A stretch of DNA of 64,000 bases from assembly GCF_002050515.1 (NCBI RefSeq), contig NZ_LTAY01000092.1:1-64000 (forward strand), given 5' to 3'. The position numbers and the translations under genes are program-made. Positions 1-7,994 of this stretch are shown here, piece after piece. Within the stretch, counting starts at the first letter, position 1, and each line of letters begins with the position of its first letter. A model generated the notes under the pieces. The model was given only the letters and a program-made list of their open reading frames with translations. It was not told the DNA's origin and did no database searches. The DNA is from Clostridium thermobutyricum DSM 4928 (lineage in GTDB: Bacteria > Bacillota > Clostridia > Clostridiales > Clostridiaceae).

Positions 1-146
1 AGTATATATAATAAAATCTTTCTTTAATAAAATATTATTTGGATATGATATTTTAAATTTACAGTAGATATTTTATGAAATTGTTTGCGATAATTGTAAT
101 TTATAGTTCATTAAAAGTAAAAATAAATAAAGTAGGGAGCAAAAGT

Positions 147-629
147 ATGGATATATTAAGGTTAACGCCTATAGAATTTATATTTATAACAATTCCAGAA
201 AGCTTTTTATTAGTTTTTTCACTCTATGTTTTGACTAAAGCTAAATTTGATTTTAAAAGATATTTTACATCAGCTGTTTTATTATCCTTGTCCGTTTACT
301 TAATAAGATTACTTCCAATAAGTTATGGAATACATACTATTTTAAATATAATAATTTTAGTTGGATTAGGAATAGAAATAAATAAAATAGATATGATTGA
401 TACCGTTAGAGCAGCTATTATAGCAGCAGTAGTTCTTTTCTTAAGCGAGGGCTTAGATTTAGGAATAATGAAAGTGTTTGCAGAAAACATAAATTATATA
501 TTTAATAATGAAATTTTAAAAATAGTATGGGGATTCCCATCATTAATAATATTTATAATATTAATTTTATTAATAAAAAAATTAGGAGATAAATTTATAA
601 ATGCTAAGTGTAGAAAAAATATCGAATAA
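147..629 (+). CDS. Orphan AgrC-like sensor membrane domain (no kinase)
   Basis: A 160-residue integral membrane protein with about five hydrophobic segments. The start chosen is the ATG after an AGGGAG site; an upstream in-frame ATG at 75 has no ribosome site. The beginning (PESFLLVFSLYVL, then IRLLPISYGIHTIL) resembles the N-terminal sensor part of clostridial AgrC/GHKL histidine kinases, but the protein ends after the membrane part with a short basic tail and has no histidine or ATP-binding domain. Its end overlaps agrB by 29 bases, so the two are probably co-translated. It might be a peptide-binding decoy, an AgrB partner or a remnant of a kinase. Family resemblance is by eye; function is unknown. 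Confidence 0.6.
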   Translation: MDILRLTPIEFIFITIPESFLLVFSLYVLTKAKFDFKRYFTSAVLLSLSVYLIRLLPISYGIHTILNIIILVGLGIEINKIDMIDTVRAAIIAAVVLFLSEGLDLGIMKVFAENINYIFNNEILKIVWGFPSLIIFIILILLIKKLGDKFINAKCRKNIE

Positions 630-1257
630 AATAGCTATAAAGTTAGCTAAAGAGACTAATGGAAATGATCAAAAGAGACAAGTTATACAATATGGAGTAT
701 TTGCAATAATTCAAATAGCTATATCTATAGGATTAGTTATTATATTTGGATTAATATTTAATGTACTAGTACCAGCTTTAATAATGTCTTTTACTATAAG
801 TATACTTAGAAAATATTCAGGTGGAGTTCATGCAAGTACGCCAGGAATATGTTCATTTATTGGAACAATTATATGCATAATAGTACCAATAATATTAAAA
901 TATATAAACTTAAAATTTACAGCGGTATTAATAATAGGAATAATATTATTTATAATTTCTTATTATTTAATTTATAAATTAGCACCTAGAGATAGTGAAA
1001 AAAAGAGAATCAAAAAAGAAGAAAAAAGAAAAAGATTAAAGAGAAAATCTATATATATATTAACTGTATATCTATTAATAACAGTAATTCTATTACTGAT
1101 TTATAGTAATTTTAATAGACAATATATTTTAGTATATATTATAAGTATATATGCGGGAATATGTTGGCAGGTTTTTTCTATTACTAAACTTGGGTATATA
1201 GTTCTTGGAAAAATAGATTTTCTTTTAAATAAATTATTTAGCTTAGGAGGAAATTAA
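601..1257 (+). CDS. agrB: AgrB-type autoinducing peptide maturation protease
   Basis: AgrB is a membrane cysteine endopeptidase that cuts the C-terminal tail from AgrD and forms the thiolactone ring of the autoinducing peptide. The protein has 218 residues and several membrane segments. The hallmark RKYSGGVHASTPGICS places His77 and Cys84 at the same numbers as the catalytic pair of Staphylococcus aureus AgrB. The gene overlaps the upstream sensor-like gene by 29 bases, and the agrD start follows its stop directly, with a TTAGGAGG site inside its last codons. No agrC kinase or agrA response regulator is visible in the window. Family assignment is firm; the substrate is the adjacent AgrD by context. 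Confidence 0.93.
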   Translation: MLSVEKISNKIAIKLAKETNGNDQKRQVIQYGVFAIIQIAISIGLVIIFGLIFNVLVPALIMSFTISILRKYSGGVHASTPGICSFIGTIICIIVPIILKYINLKFTAVLIIGIILFIISYYLIYKLAPRDSEKKRIKKEEKRKRLKRKSIYILTVYLLITVILLLIYSNFNRQYILVYIISIYAGICWQVFSITKLGYIVLGKIDFLLNKLFSLGGN

Positions 1258-1258
1258 A

Positions 1259-1396
1259 ATGGTAAAAACTATTAATTCAAAAATTTTATTTGCGGCTGCT
1301 GCTGTAGCAACAGTTTTCGCTGGGCTAGTTGCTTCTTCAGCTTGCTTATGGAGCTTTTATCAACCAGAAGAACCAGAATGCTTAAGTGATAAATAG
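1259..1396 (+). CDS. agrD: AgrD autoinducing peptide precursor
   Basis: A 45-residue propeptide with the three standard parts. Residues 1-25 form an amphipathic, Ala/Val-rich leader. The signal core is SSACLWSFY, with Cys29 as the ring cysteine. The acidic tail QPEEPECLSDK is the piece AgrB would remove. The ribosome site AGGAGG lies in the end of agrB. By comparison with the C. perfringens peptide, whose ring is CLWFT, the ring here is predicted as Cys29-Phe33 (CLWSF). The exact N-terminal cut cannot be read from sequence. The tail carries a second cysteine (Cys41), which should be lost on processing. Confidence 0.92.
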   Translation: MVKTINSKILFAAAAVATVFAGLVASSACLWSFYQPEEPECLSDK

Positions 1397-1411
1397 AAGT
1401 AAGGTTAATAC

Positions 1412-1447
1412 GAAAGTTTGTCTTTTATAAAGGCAAACTTTCTTGTT
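1412..1447 (+). terminator. Terminator after agrD
   Basis: A 13-bp stem (1412-1424 with 1430-1442, one G-T pair) and a 5-base loop, followed by a short T-rich stretch. It separates the agr operon from the c-di-GMP gene. Confidence 0.8.
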
Positions 1448-1464
1448 AAATAGAGGAATATAAT

Positions 1465-3159
1465 ATGGAAAAGAAAACAACTAATATAATGGAAATAAAT
1501 GATATTGTAGCATTAGTAAAATTAGCATCATTATTATTTGCTGGAACAATAATGTTACAATGTTTCTTTGCAAAAGCAAGCGTTCAAAACAATAAATTAT
1601 ATGAAGAATGTAGCATAATAGGTATTGGATTTTTTATATTTTTACTTTTATTTATATATGTGATTTGGTCTTTTTCAACTTCTAAAAGACATCTAACTAA
1701 AACAAAAAATAATATTCAGATAATAGAAAATATAATATTTATGTCTATATTTTTTATTGTGATATTAATATCAGGAGGAAACACTAGTCAATATAAAGTG
1801 TTATTTCTTTTTATAATAACTACTACAACAATTCAATCAGGAATGAAAAGAGGAATAATAACTGCATTAATATCTTCTTTGATAATACTTGGGATAGATA
1901 TTGTAGCTATGCCTAGAGCAGAAGTTAACATTTATTTTGAAAACGACTTAATTCTTTGTGGTGTTTTCATATTAACAGCGTGGCCACTTGGATATTATGT
2001 AAAATTAGCAAATAAATCTATAAATAAACTTACTAGCTTAGCAAATGAAGATGGACTTACAGGACTATACAATCATAGATATTTTTATGACGCATTAATA
2101 AATTCAATAAAAGATGTTGATAAAAAGAAAGGTAAATTATCAGTAATATTTTTAGATATAGATTATTTTAAACAATATAATGACCTTTATGGACATCAAG
2201 AAGGAGATAATATATTAAGAGAAATAGGAAATATATTAAGTGAATATAAAAAATTAAACTTTATTCCTGCAAGATATGGAGGAGAAGAGTTTGCAGTTAT
2301 AATGCCTTTTACAGATGAAAAAAAAGCAACAGATATAGCAGAGAGCATAAGAAAAAAAATTGAAAAAAAATATTTTAAAGGTCAAGAAAATCAACCTAAT
2401 GGAAATTTAACAGCTTCTATTGGTATTTCTGTTTATCCTGATAGAGCAGCAAATGAAGTTGAACTTATAAAATCAGCAGATGATGCCTTATATAAAGCTA
2501 AATTTTTTAATAAAAATAGAGTAGAAACATATACATCAATATTAGATGAAATAAAAGGGGATATTGATGAAAAAGATATTGAATTAGTAACATCTATAAA
2601 AACACTTATAAGTGTTATAAATGCAAAAGATAGATACACTTATGGGCATTCAGAAAGAGTTGTTTTTTATAGTAAAATTTTAGGTGAAGCTCTGAATTTA
2701 ACTGAAGATGAAAAAAGAGAATTAAAATATGGTGCTTATATGCATGACATAGGAAAAATAAATATTCCAAAAGAAATATTAATTAAAAAGATGCCTTTAA
2801 ATGATAAAGAATGGAATATGTTAAAAGAGCATCCTCAAAATGGTGTTGATATAATAGAACCAGTTAAGTCATTAAGCAGAGTAAAACCTATAATTTTGTA
2901 TCATCATGAAAAATTTGATGGAACTGGATATCCAGAAGGATTAAAAGGAAATAAGATTCCTTATTTAGCAAGAATTTTAACTGTAGTTGATAGTTTCGAT
3001 GCAATGACATCAAATAGACCTTATAATAAGAGAAAGACTTATTCAGAAGGAATAGAAGAGCTGAGAAAATGGAGTGGAAAACAATTTGATCCTAAAATAG
3101 TAGATGCATTTATAAAGACATTAAAAGAAAATGTTAATGAATTAAATTCATTAAGGTAA
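1465..3159 (+). CDS. Membrane GGDEF and HD-GYP c-di-GMP protein
   Basis: A 564-residue protein with an N-terminal half of about six membrane segments (residues ~15-185), a GGDEF diguanylate cyclase domain (~190-350) and an HD-GYP phosphodiesterase domain (~370-555). The cyclase signature is GGEEF at residues 272-276. The usual inhibitory RxxD motif just before it is absent (KLNF instead), so product inhibition at that site is not expected. The phosphodiesterase motifs are complete: HD at 427-428, HPQNG, HH at 480-481 and GTGYP. It could therefore both make and degrade c-di-GMP. The membrane part suggests it senses an unknown signal. It stands alone after the agr terminator. Confidence 0.92.
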   Translation: MEKKTTNIMEINDIVALVKLASLLFAGTIMLQCFFAKASVQNNKLYEECSIIGIGFFIFLLLFIYVIWSFSTSKRHLTKTKNNIQIIENIIFMSIFFIVILISGGNTSQYKVLFLFIITTTTIQSGMKRGIITALISSLIILGIDIVAMPRAEVNIYFENDLILCGVFILTAWPLGYYVKLANKSINKLTSLANEDGLTGLYNHRYFYDALINSIKDVDKKKGKLSVIFLDIDYFKQYNDLYGHQEGDNILREIGNILSEYKKLNFIPARYGGEEFAVIMPFTDEKKATDIAESIRKKIEKKYFKGQENQPNGNLTASIGISVYPDRAANEVELIKSADDALYKAKFFNKNRVETYTSILDEIKGDIDEKDIELVTSIKTLISVINAKDRYTYGHSERVVFYSKILGEALNLTEDEKRELKYGAYMHDIGKINIPKEILIKKMPLNDKEWNMLKEHPQNGVDIIEPVKSLSRVKPIILYHHEKFDGTGYPEGLKGNKIPYLARILTVVDSFDAMTSNRPYNKRKTYSEGIEELRKWSGKQFDPKIVDAFIKTLKENVNELNSLR

Positions 3160-3235
3160 TTTATTTATCTCTATATTTTTTTTGAAATTAGTGATAAAAT
3201 ATGATTTTAAAGATAAAAATATGGAGGTAAAAAAT

Positions 3236-3787
3236 ATGGGATTTTTATCTATAGTTCTAATAGGTGTTGGGCTTGCAATGGATGCATTTGCAGTAGCACT
3301 AGCTAAAGGAATAACATTTAAAAAATTTAATGTTAGTGAAACAGTTAGTATGGCATTAACTTTTGGAATTTTCCAGGGGGCAATGATTTTAATAGGAAGA
3401 TTTATTGGAGGATATTTTTATTCATTTATAGATAAATATAATAAAATAATAGTATTTTTAGTTTTTATTATATTAGGAATAAAAATGTTAATAGATTGCT
3501 TTAAGAATGATGAAAATGAAGAAGAAAAAGTACAACAATTAAATTTTAAAGAATTATTAGCCTTAGGATTAGCTACAAGTATTGATGCCTTAGCTGTAGG
3601 AATTACGTTTGCTACATATAAAGGTAATATTATTTCTCCCCCTTTAATAATAGGAGTAGTAACTTTTATATTATCAGTAATTGCATCTATATTAGGTTAC
3701 ATAATGGGCAAAAAAATAGATGGTCAATGGGCTGAAATAATAGGAGCTGTAATACTAATACTTTTAGGAATAAAAGTATTGTTTTAG
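3236..3787 (+). CDS. mntP: MntP-family manganese efflux pump
   Basis: A 183-residue membrane protein of the MntP (DUF204) family, which exports Mn2+. The ATG chosen follows GGAGGT; a longer frame from 3182 lacks a site. Two related halves are visible, each with the family acidic motif in a membrane segment: GLAMDAFAVALAKG near the start and ATSIDALAVGITFA in the second half. About six hydrophobic segments fit the family. No yybP-ykoY manganese riboswitch is apparent in the short upstream gap. The gene is followed by its own terminator. YtaF-type sporulation proteins are a related alternative, but length and motifs favour MntP. Confidence 0.85.
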   Translation: MGFLSIVLIGVGLAMDAFAVALAKGITFKKFNVSETVSMALTFGIFQGAMILIGRFIGGYFYSFIDKYNKIIVFLVFIILGIKMLIDCFKNDENEEEKVQQLNFKELLALGLATSIDALAVGITFATYKGNIISPPLIIGVVTFILSVIASILGYIMGKKIDGQWAEIIGAVILILLGIKVLF

Positions 3788-3789
3788 TA

Positions 3790-3820
3790 AAAAGGAGATA
3801 GTAAAAACTATCTCCTTTTT
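3790..3820 (+). terminator. Terminator after mntP
   Basis: Stem 3790-3802 with 3807-3819, AAAA loop, T-run at the 3' side. Confidence 0.88.
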
Positions 3821-3877
3821 ATAATATTAATATATAAGTTTGTGAAAAATAAAAAAATATTTGTTATACAGATAGTT

Positions 3878-4774
3878 TTATTTTACACTTCTTCCAAGAG
3901 AACTTTCTAGGATATAATACCAATCTTCATGAGAAAGATTAATATTTAAAGCTGATGTAGCTTGTTTAACTCTTGAAATTTTAGAGCTTCCTACTATCGG
4001 CATTATTTTGGCAGGATGTTTTAAAATCCAAGCATAAGCTATTTGATCTATAGAAGAAGCAGAATATTTTTCTTTTAATTCATTTAGTGATGCACGAACT
4101 CTCATAGCTTGTTCACAATCATCTTTAAATAATTTTCCTCCAGATAATGGAGACCAAGCCATTAAAGAAGAGTGGTTAATCATAGCATTATCAATAGAAC
4201 CATCTTCAAAAGCATTAACAGTTAGTGGAGAAATTTCTATTTGATTAGTAACAAGTTTTCCATCATAATAGGAAGCTAAAAGATTAAATTGAGAAGGAGT
4301 AAAATTTGAAACTCCAAATTCGCGAACTTTTCCAGCTTTTTTTATTTCATTAAAAGCCTCTGCAACTTCACTTGGATCCATTAAATAATCTGGTCTATGA
4401 ATTAAAACTACATCAATATTATCAACACCAAGTCTAATTAAAGAATTATCTACAGAGTTTATTATATGATCTTTAGTTGAATTATAGTGGGGTGTTTTTA
4501 CATCTTTAAATAAAGCTTCAATAGGAGGCTTTATACCACATTTAGTTACAATTTCTATTTTATTTCTAATAGTTTTATCTAATTTCATTGCTTCTCTTTG
4601 ATAAGTTTCAGACATATATATGTCTGCTGTATCAAAAGTAGTTATTCCTAATTCTATACAATTATTCATAAATTTTAAAGTTTCAGAAGGGGTTTGTCCC
4701 CAATTACTAAGTCTCCAAAAACCTTGAATTATTCTTGAGAAGGATAAATCATCTGTTAGTTTTATTCTTTCCAT
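3878..4774 (-). CDS. Aldo/keto reductase (YdhF-like)
   Basis: An NADPH-dependent oxidoreductase of the aldo/keto reductase family, 298 residues. Family features visible are the early GFWRLS strand, GITTFDTADIY with the catalytic Asp and Tyr, the Lys in VTKCGIK, HRPD in place of the usual His strand, and a late IMPIVGSSKISRV cofactor loop. The ATG chosen has GAGGTG eight bases upstream; an in-frame TTG two codons earlier is too close to that site. The gene is transcribed alone, towards mntP. Closest type by eye is the YdhF/YcsN group; the physiological substrate cannot be told. Confidence 0.88.
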   Translation of the reverse strand: MERIKLTDDLSFSRIIQGFWRLSNWGQTPSETLKFMNNCIELGITTFDTADIYMSETYQREAMKLDKTIRNKIEIVTKCGIKPPIEALFKDVKTPHYNSTKDHIINSVDNSLIRLGVDNIDVVLIHRPDYLMDPSEVAEAFNEIKKAGKVREFGVSNFTPSQFNLLASYYDGKLVTNQIEISPLTVNAFEDGSIDNAMINHSSLMAWSPLSGGKLFKDDCEQAMRVRASLNELKEKYSASSIDQIAYAWILKHPAKIMPIVGSSKISRVKQATSALNINLSHEDWYYILESSLGRSVK

Positions 4775-4929
4775 TAGCAAAGCACCTCATTTCAAAATTT
4801 TACTAATTATAGTGTAACATTTTTATGTATACATTTTCAAATAGCTTTGAATTTTAAGTAGTTAAAAAAACTTATTTAATGTAAAATAAAAGATAAATAA
4901 TAAAAGTATAATTAATAAAGGAATAAATA

Positions 4930-5361
4930 ATGAATATTAGAGAATTAAAAGAAAATGAAGTAGAGTACATAATGAATTTATGGTATAAAGAAACTATAAA
5001 TTGTCATTCTTTTATAAAAAAAGAATATTGGGATAAAGTATATGAAGTAGTTAAAAAAGAATATATAAGTACTGCAGAAACTTATGTTTATGAGCTAAAT
5101 GGAGAAATAATAGGATTTATAAGTCTTATAGAAAAAGAATTTCTTGGAGCAATCTTTATTAAGTATGAATATCAAAATAAAGGATATGGAAAAGCTTTAA
5201 TTAATTTTGTGAAAGAAAAGAGAAATAAAATTATTCTTAGAGTATATGAAAAAAATAAGAAAGCAGTAGAATTTTATAGTAGAAATAAATTTATAATTAT
5301 AAATATGAAAGAAAATATTAAAATTAGTGAAAAAGAATATTTAATGCTTTGGAAGAACTAA
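4930..5361 (+). CDS. GNAT-family N-acetyltransferase
   Basis: A 143-residue single-domain acetyltransferase of the GNAT superfamily, which transfers acetyl from acetyl-CoA to an amine. The acetyl-CoA binding loop is YQNKGYGKALI (Q-x-x-G-x-G), and the C-terminal part has the common AVEFYSRNKF strand-helix signature. The acceptor is not predictable. A short gap (20 bases) separates it from the methyltransferase-like gene, and the two probably share a transcript. RimI or MshD-like annotations sometimes given to such proteins would be over-reading here. Confidence 0.85.
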   Translation: MNIRELKENEVEYIMNLWYKETINCHSFIKKEYWDKVYEVVKKEYISTAETYVYELNGEIIGFISLIEKEFLGAIFIKYEYQNKGYGKALINFVKEKRNKIILRVYEKNKKAVEFYSRNKFIIINMKENIKISEKEYLMLWKN

Positions 5362-5381
5362 TTTTATAGAAAGTAGGAATT

Positions 5382-6314
5382 ATGAAAGAATTTAAAAAGT
5401 ATTTATACATAGTTAATTATCCAGTTTTTGAAGCAGAATTATGTATGATGGAAATGAGAGAATTATTTAATAAAGAACCAAATAATAAGATATTAATATC
5501 AGAAAGAAAATTTAATCCATCTAATAGTCCATTTATAAAAAATAGATTAGATGTAATATATGAAGAAGATTCGTTAGAGAAGATTTTAGAAAATATAAAA
5601 ACTGATAATGTTTCTTTTGAAAAGTTTAAAGTTGAATATTTAAGATTAGAAGCTGGAAATGTGCCTTATGAAGAAAGATTAAGGAGTGTAAGAGAAATTG
5701 GGCTTGTAGTAAATGGATTTCCTGATATACATAATCCAGAAATATCACTTGGTATAACAAAATTTAATGAAAAATGGATGTTTGGAATAAATGTTAGAAA
5801 TGATTATGAGTGGCATATACATGATAGAAAACCTTGCTCATATTCAAATTCATTAAGTACAAGAGTGGCCAAGGCTATTGTAAATATAGGAACTAAGGGA
5901 TATAAAGATGTAAAAGTTATTGATCCTTGCTGTGGAGTAGGTACTACAATTATAGAAGGATTATCAATGGGACTTGATATATGTGGATGTGAAATAAATC
6001 CTCAAATTGCGGCTAATGCAAAAAGAAATTTAGAATTTTTTGGGTTAGAAAAAAGAGTTACTAAAGGAAGTATGCATGATTTAGAAAGTCATTATGATGT
6101 TTCTATAATAGATATTCCTTATGGACTTTTTACAAAAACAACCGAAAAAGAACAAAGAGATATAATAAATACTGCTAGAAGAATAAGTGATAAAATGATA
6201 ATAATAACATTTGAAGATATGGATGATATGATAAAAGAAGCAGGATTTAAAATATTAGATGCTTGCAAAGTTTGCAAAGGTAAATTCACAAGATATGTTT
6301 CTATATGTAAATAG
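5382..6314 (+). CDS. Trm11/UPF0020-type RNA methyltransferase-like protein
   Basis: A 310-residue protein whose C-terminal half is a SAM-dependent methyltransferase. Motif I is VIDPCCGVGTTIIEG and the catalytic motif is IIDIPYGL, where Trm11/RlmL-type RNA N2-guanine methylases have DPPYG. The Asp-Ile-Pro-Tyr form keeps the aromatic residue. The N-terminal ~170 residues are in the position of a THUMP-like RNA-binding region but I cannot show a THUMP fold. Function is probably tRNA or rRNA base methylation; the target is unknown. It ends just before a bidirectional terminator. Confidence 0.75.
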   Translation: MKEFKKYLYIVNYPVFEAELCMMEMRELFNKEPNNKILISERKFNPSNSPFIKNRLDVIYEEDSLEKILENIKTDNVSFEKFKVEYLRLEAGNVPYEERLRSVREIGLVVNGFPDIHNPEISLGITKFNEKWMFGINVRNDYEWHIHDRKPCSYSNSLSTRVAKAIVNIGTKGYKDVKVIDPCCGVGTTIIEGLSMGLDICGCEINPQIAANAKRNLEFFGLEKRVTKGSMHDLESHYDVSIIDIPYGLFTKTTEKEQRDIINTARRISDKMIIITFEDMDDMIKEAGFKILDACKVCKGKFTRYVSICK

Positions 6315-6334
6315 AAATATTAATATAATTAAAT

Positions 6335-6373
6335 AAAAAGTGTCTACCTTAAATTTAAGAGTAGACACTTTTT
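6335..6373. terminator. Bidirectional terminator
   Basis: A 13-bp stem (6335-6347 with 6361-6373), A-run on one side and T-run on the other, with a small inner palindrome in the loop. It serves the convergent genes on both sides. Confidence 0.9.
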
Positions 6374-6374
6374 A

Positions 6375-6869
6375 TTAATTTTCCATTCCTTTAAAAGCTC
6401 TTTTTAGAGGTTTTAATAAGAATAATACTCCAAATAGTGTACATAATGTTGATCCTAAATCAGTTTCAAAGCCTAATACAAGCCTTACAACTAAAGCATG
6501 ACCTCCAAGTCCAGTTGAAATTATAAAAGGTAAATCTATTAATGTTCCACAAATGAAAGTTAAAAAAGCACCTACAAAAGCTAAAACATATTCAGATTTA
6601 CATCTTTTATATAAGGCTGAATATATAAGTATGTATTGAGGAAATAAAACAAAATACATTATAACCCACATTCCAAATCCATATAAAAGCATAACTAAAA
6701 AACAAAATACTACAATTGTAATATAAGCATTTTTTCTTTTAACATATACTCCATAAAGAAGCATTACAAAATTAGTTATACTAACATACATAAGCGTAGA
6801 ACCCAAATAATACACTATAAAAAGTATTGCAGATAAAACTGCTATTCTAGTTATATCTTTAGCTGACAA
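6375..6869 (-). CDS. ECF transporter S component (substrate-binding subunit)
   Basis: A 164-residue hydrophobic protein with about five to six membrane segments, opening with DITRIAVLSAILFIVYYLG, which is the type of first helix seen in energy-coupling-factor S components. S components bind a vitamin or metal and work with a shared EcfA-EcfA'-EcfT module encoded elsewhere. It is the last gene of a leftward operon (6-base gap to the DUF4430 gene). The neighbours, a PduO-type cobalamin adenosyltransferase and a transcobalamin-like DUF4430 protein, suggest a corrinoid as substrate; this is inference. No EcfA or EcfT gene is in the window. Confidence 0.72.
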   Translation of the reverse strand: MSAKDITRIAVLSAILFIVYYLGSTLMYVSITNFVMLLYGVYVKRKNAYITIVVFCFLVMLLYGFGMWVIMYFVLFPQYILIYSALYKRCKSEYVLAFVGAFLTFICGTLIDLPFIISTGLGGHALVVRLVLGFETDLGSTLCTLFGVLFLLKPLKRAFKGMEN

Positions 6870-6875
6870 TTTAAA

Positions 6876-7319
6876 TTACCCCGCATTATTAGTAAATACA
6901 AATTCTATTTTATCACCATTAGCAAGATTTATTTTATCAGCAGCTGGTGCTGCACCAACTTTTAAATTTAAGTTTTGTGATGGAGAGTCATATGAATACA
7001 TCCACCAAGGACCTTTATCCATATTTGTACTGTCAACACCCATTAATCCAGTTATAAATGGACCCCATTTAGTTTGTTCAAAAGTAACTTTTAAGTCTTT
7101 TTGATTTGCCTTTAAGAAATCAGCAAGTGTTTTTGAATCTGTTTCAAATTTCTTATCTTTCATTAGATATTTATGATCTATTTGATTTTCTATAGTTATA
7201 GTTATAGTTTTTTCTCCTTTTTGACCTTTGATAAGGTTACGTGAAGCAAAAACTATACCGATAACTACTAATATAGCAATTATAGCTATAATTATCTTTG
7301 GTAAAATTGATTTTTTCAT
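6876..7319 (-). CDS. DUF4430 (transcobalamin-like C-terminal) surface protein
   Basis: A 147-residue protein with one N-terminal membrane anchor (~7-25) and no lipobox cysteine, so probably anchored outside the membrane. The rest is a DUF4430 domain, recognised by the GPWWMYSYDS signature, the preceding LADFLKAN helix and the final GDKIEFVF strand. This domain resembles the C-terminal domain of intrinsic factor and transcobalamin. It lies between an ECF S component and a cobalamin adenosyltransferase gene with gaps of 6 and 12 bases. A role in capturing corrinoid for the S component is plausible but inferred. Confidence 0.78.
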   Translation of the reverse strand: MKKSILPKIIIAIIAILVVIGIVFASRNLIKGQKGEKTITITIENQIDHKYLMKDKKFETDSKTLADFLKANQKDLKVTFEQTKWGPFITGLMGVDSTNMDKGPWWMYSYDSPSQNLNLKVGAAPAADKINLANGDKIEFVFTNNAG

Positions 7320-7331
7320 TATATAACTCCT

Positions 7332-7835
7332 TTAATATGATTTTGATATAAAAACTTTTTCTTGGATGTTGTTTAATCTATTAACTTCCAAAGAAAAAAG
7401 AAATAGCAAATTAGTCATTAAATTAGAAAAATCTAATAAAATTTCAGGAACTTCAGTTCCACTTTTTTTTAGTAAGTATAAATTTCTACAAACTCTTTTA
7501 GCAATTCCTCTTGCAACATGATATTCACAAGCTATAGGATGGCCAATTGGATAAACAAACCCAGAAATTCTATCTTTATTATAAGATTTTAATTTTGAAA
7601 TTAAGTTTAATCCATATTGTATATCAGAATCAAATATAGCAAGTTTTCCTCTAATTGAGCCATTTAAATGAAGAACTTTATCCATAAGCCAAAATGTTTC
7701 TTCTTTTAAAGGTGTATCTAAAGAATAAATTCTTCCAAGTATAGAAGAGAGATAATCTGTTAAAACCTCATGGTCTACAGGACCAAAATCTTCATTAAGA
7801 AATGGATAAGAAATTAAATCTATATTCTTTTTCAT
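7332..7835 (-). CDS. PduO-type ATP:cob(I)alamin adenosyltransferase-like protein
   Basis: A 167-residue helical protein of the PduO/cobalamin adenosyltransferase family, which makes adenosylcobalamin from reduced cobalamin and ATP. The recognisable part is IGHPIACEYHVARGIAKRVCR, where the family has a Pro-Gly-Gly-Ser loop and then HxARtxxRRAER; the C-terminal LTNLLFLFSLEVNR matches the usual LSDLLFVLAR-xxN end. The N-terminal ATP-binding TRxGD-type segment is not obvious, so activity may be altered or the protein may bind corrinoid without catalysis. First gene of a three-gene leftward operon, started by ATG after AGGAGG. Confidence 0.68.
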   Translation of the reverse strand: MKKNIDLISYPFLNEDFGPVDHEVLTDYLSSILGRIYSLDTPLKEETFWLMDKVLHLNGSIRGKLAIFDSDIQYGLNLISKLKSYNKDRISGFVYPIGHPIACEYHVARGIAKRVCRNLYLLKKSGTEVPEILLDFSNLMTNLLFLFSLEVNRLNNIQEKVFISKSY

Positions 7836-7994
7836 AAATCCTCCTTTAATTATAACTGATATAATTTATTAATTGACAATAAGTCTTTTTTATTATAATA
7901 AAAATACAATAAAAAAGTAAAATAAAAAAATATTAATATTATAATAACAAACTAATTATCCTATACTATTATAATGAGAAAAGGAGGCGATATT

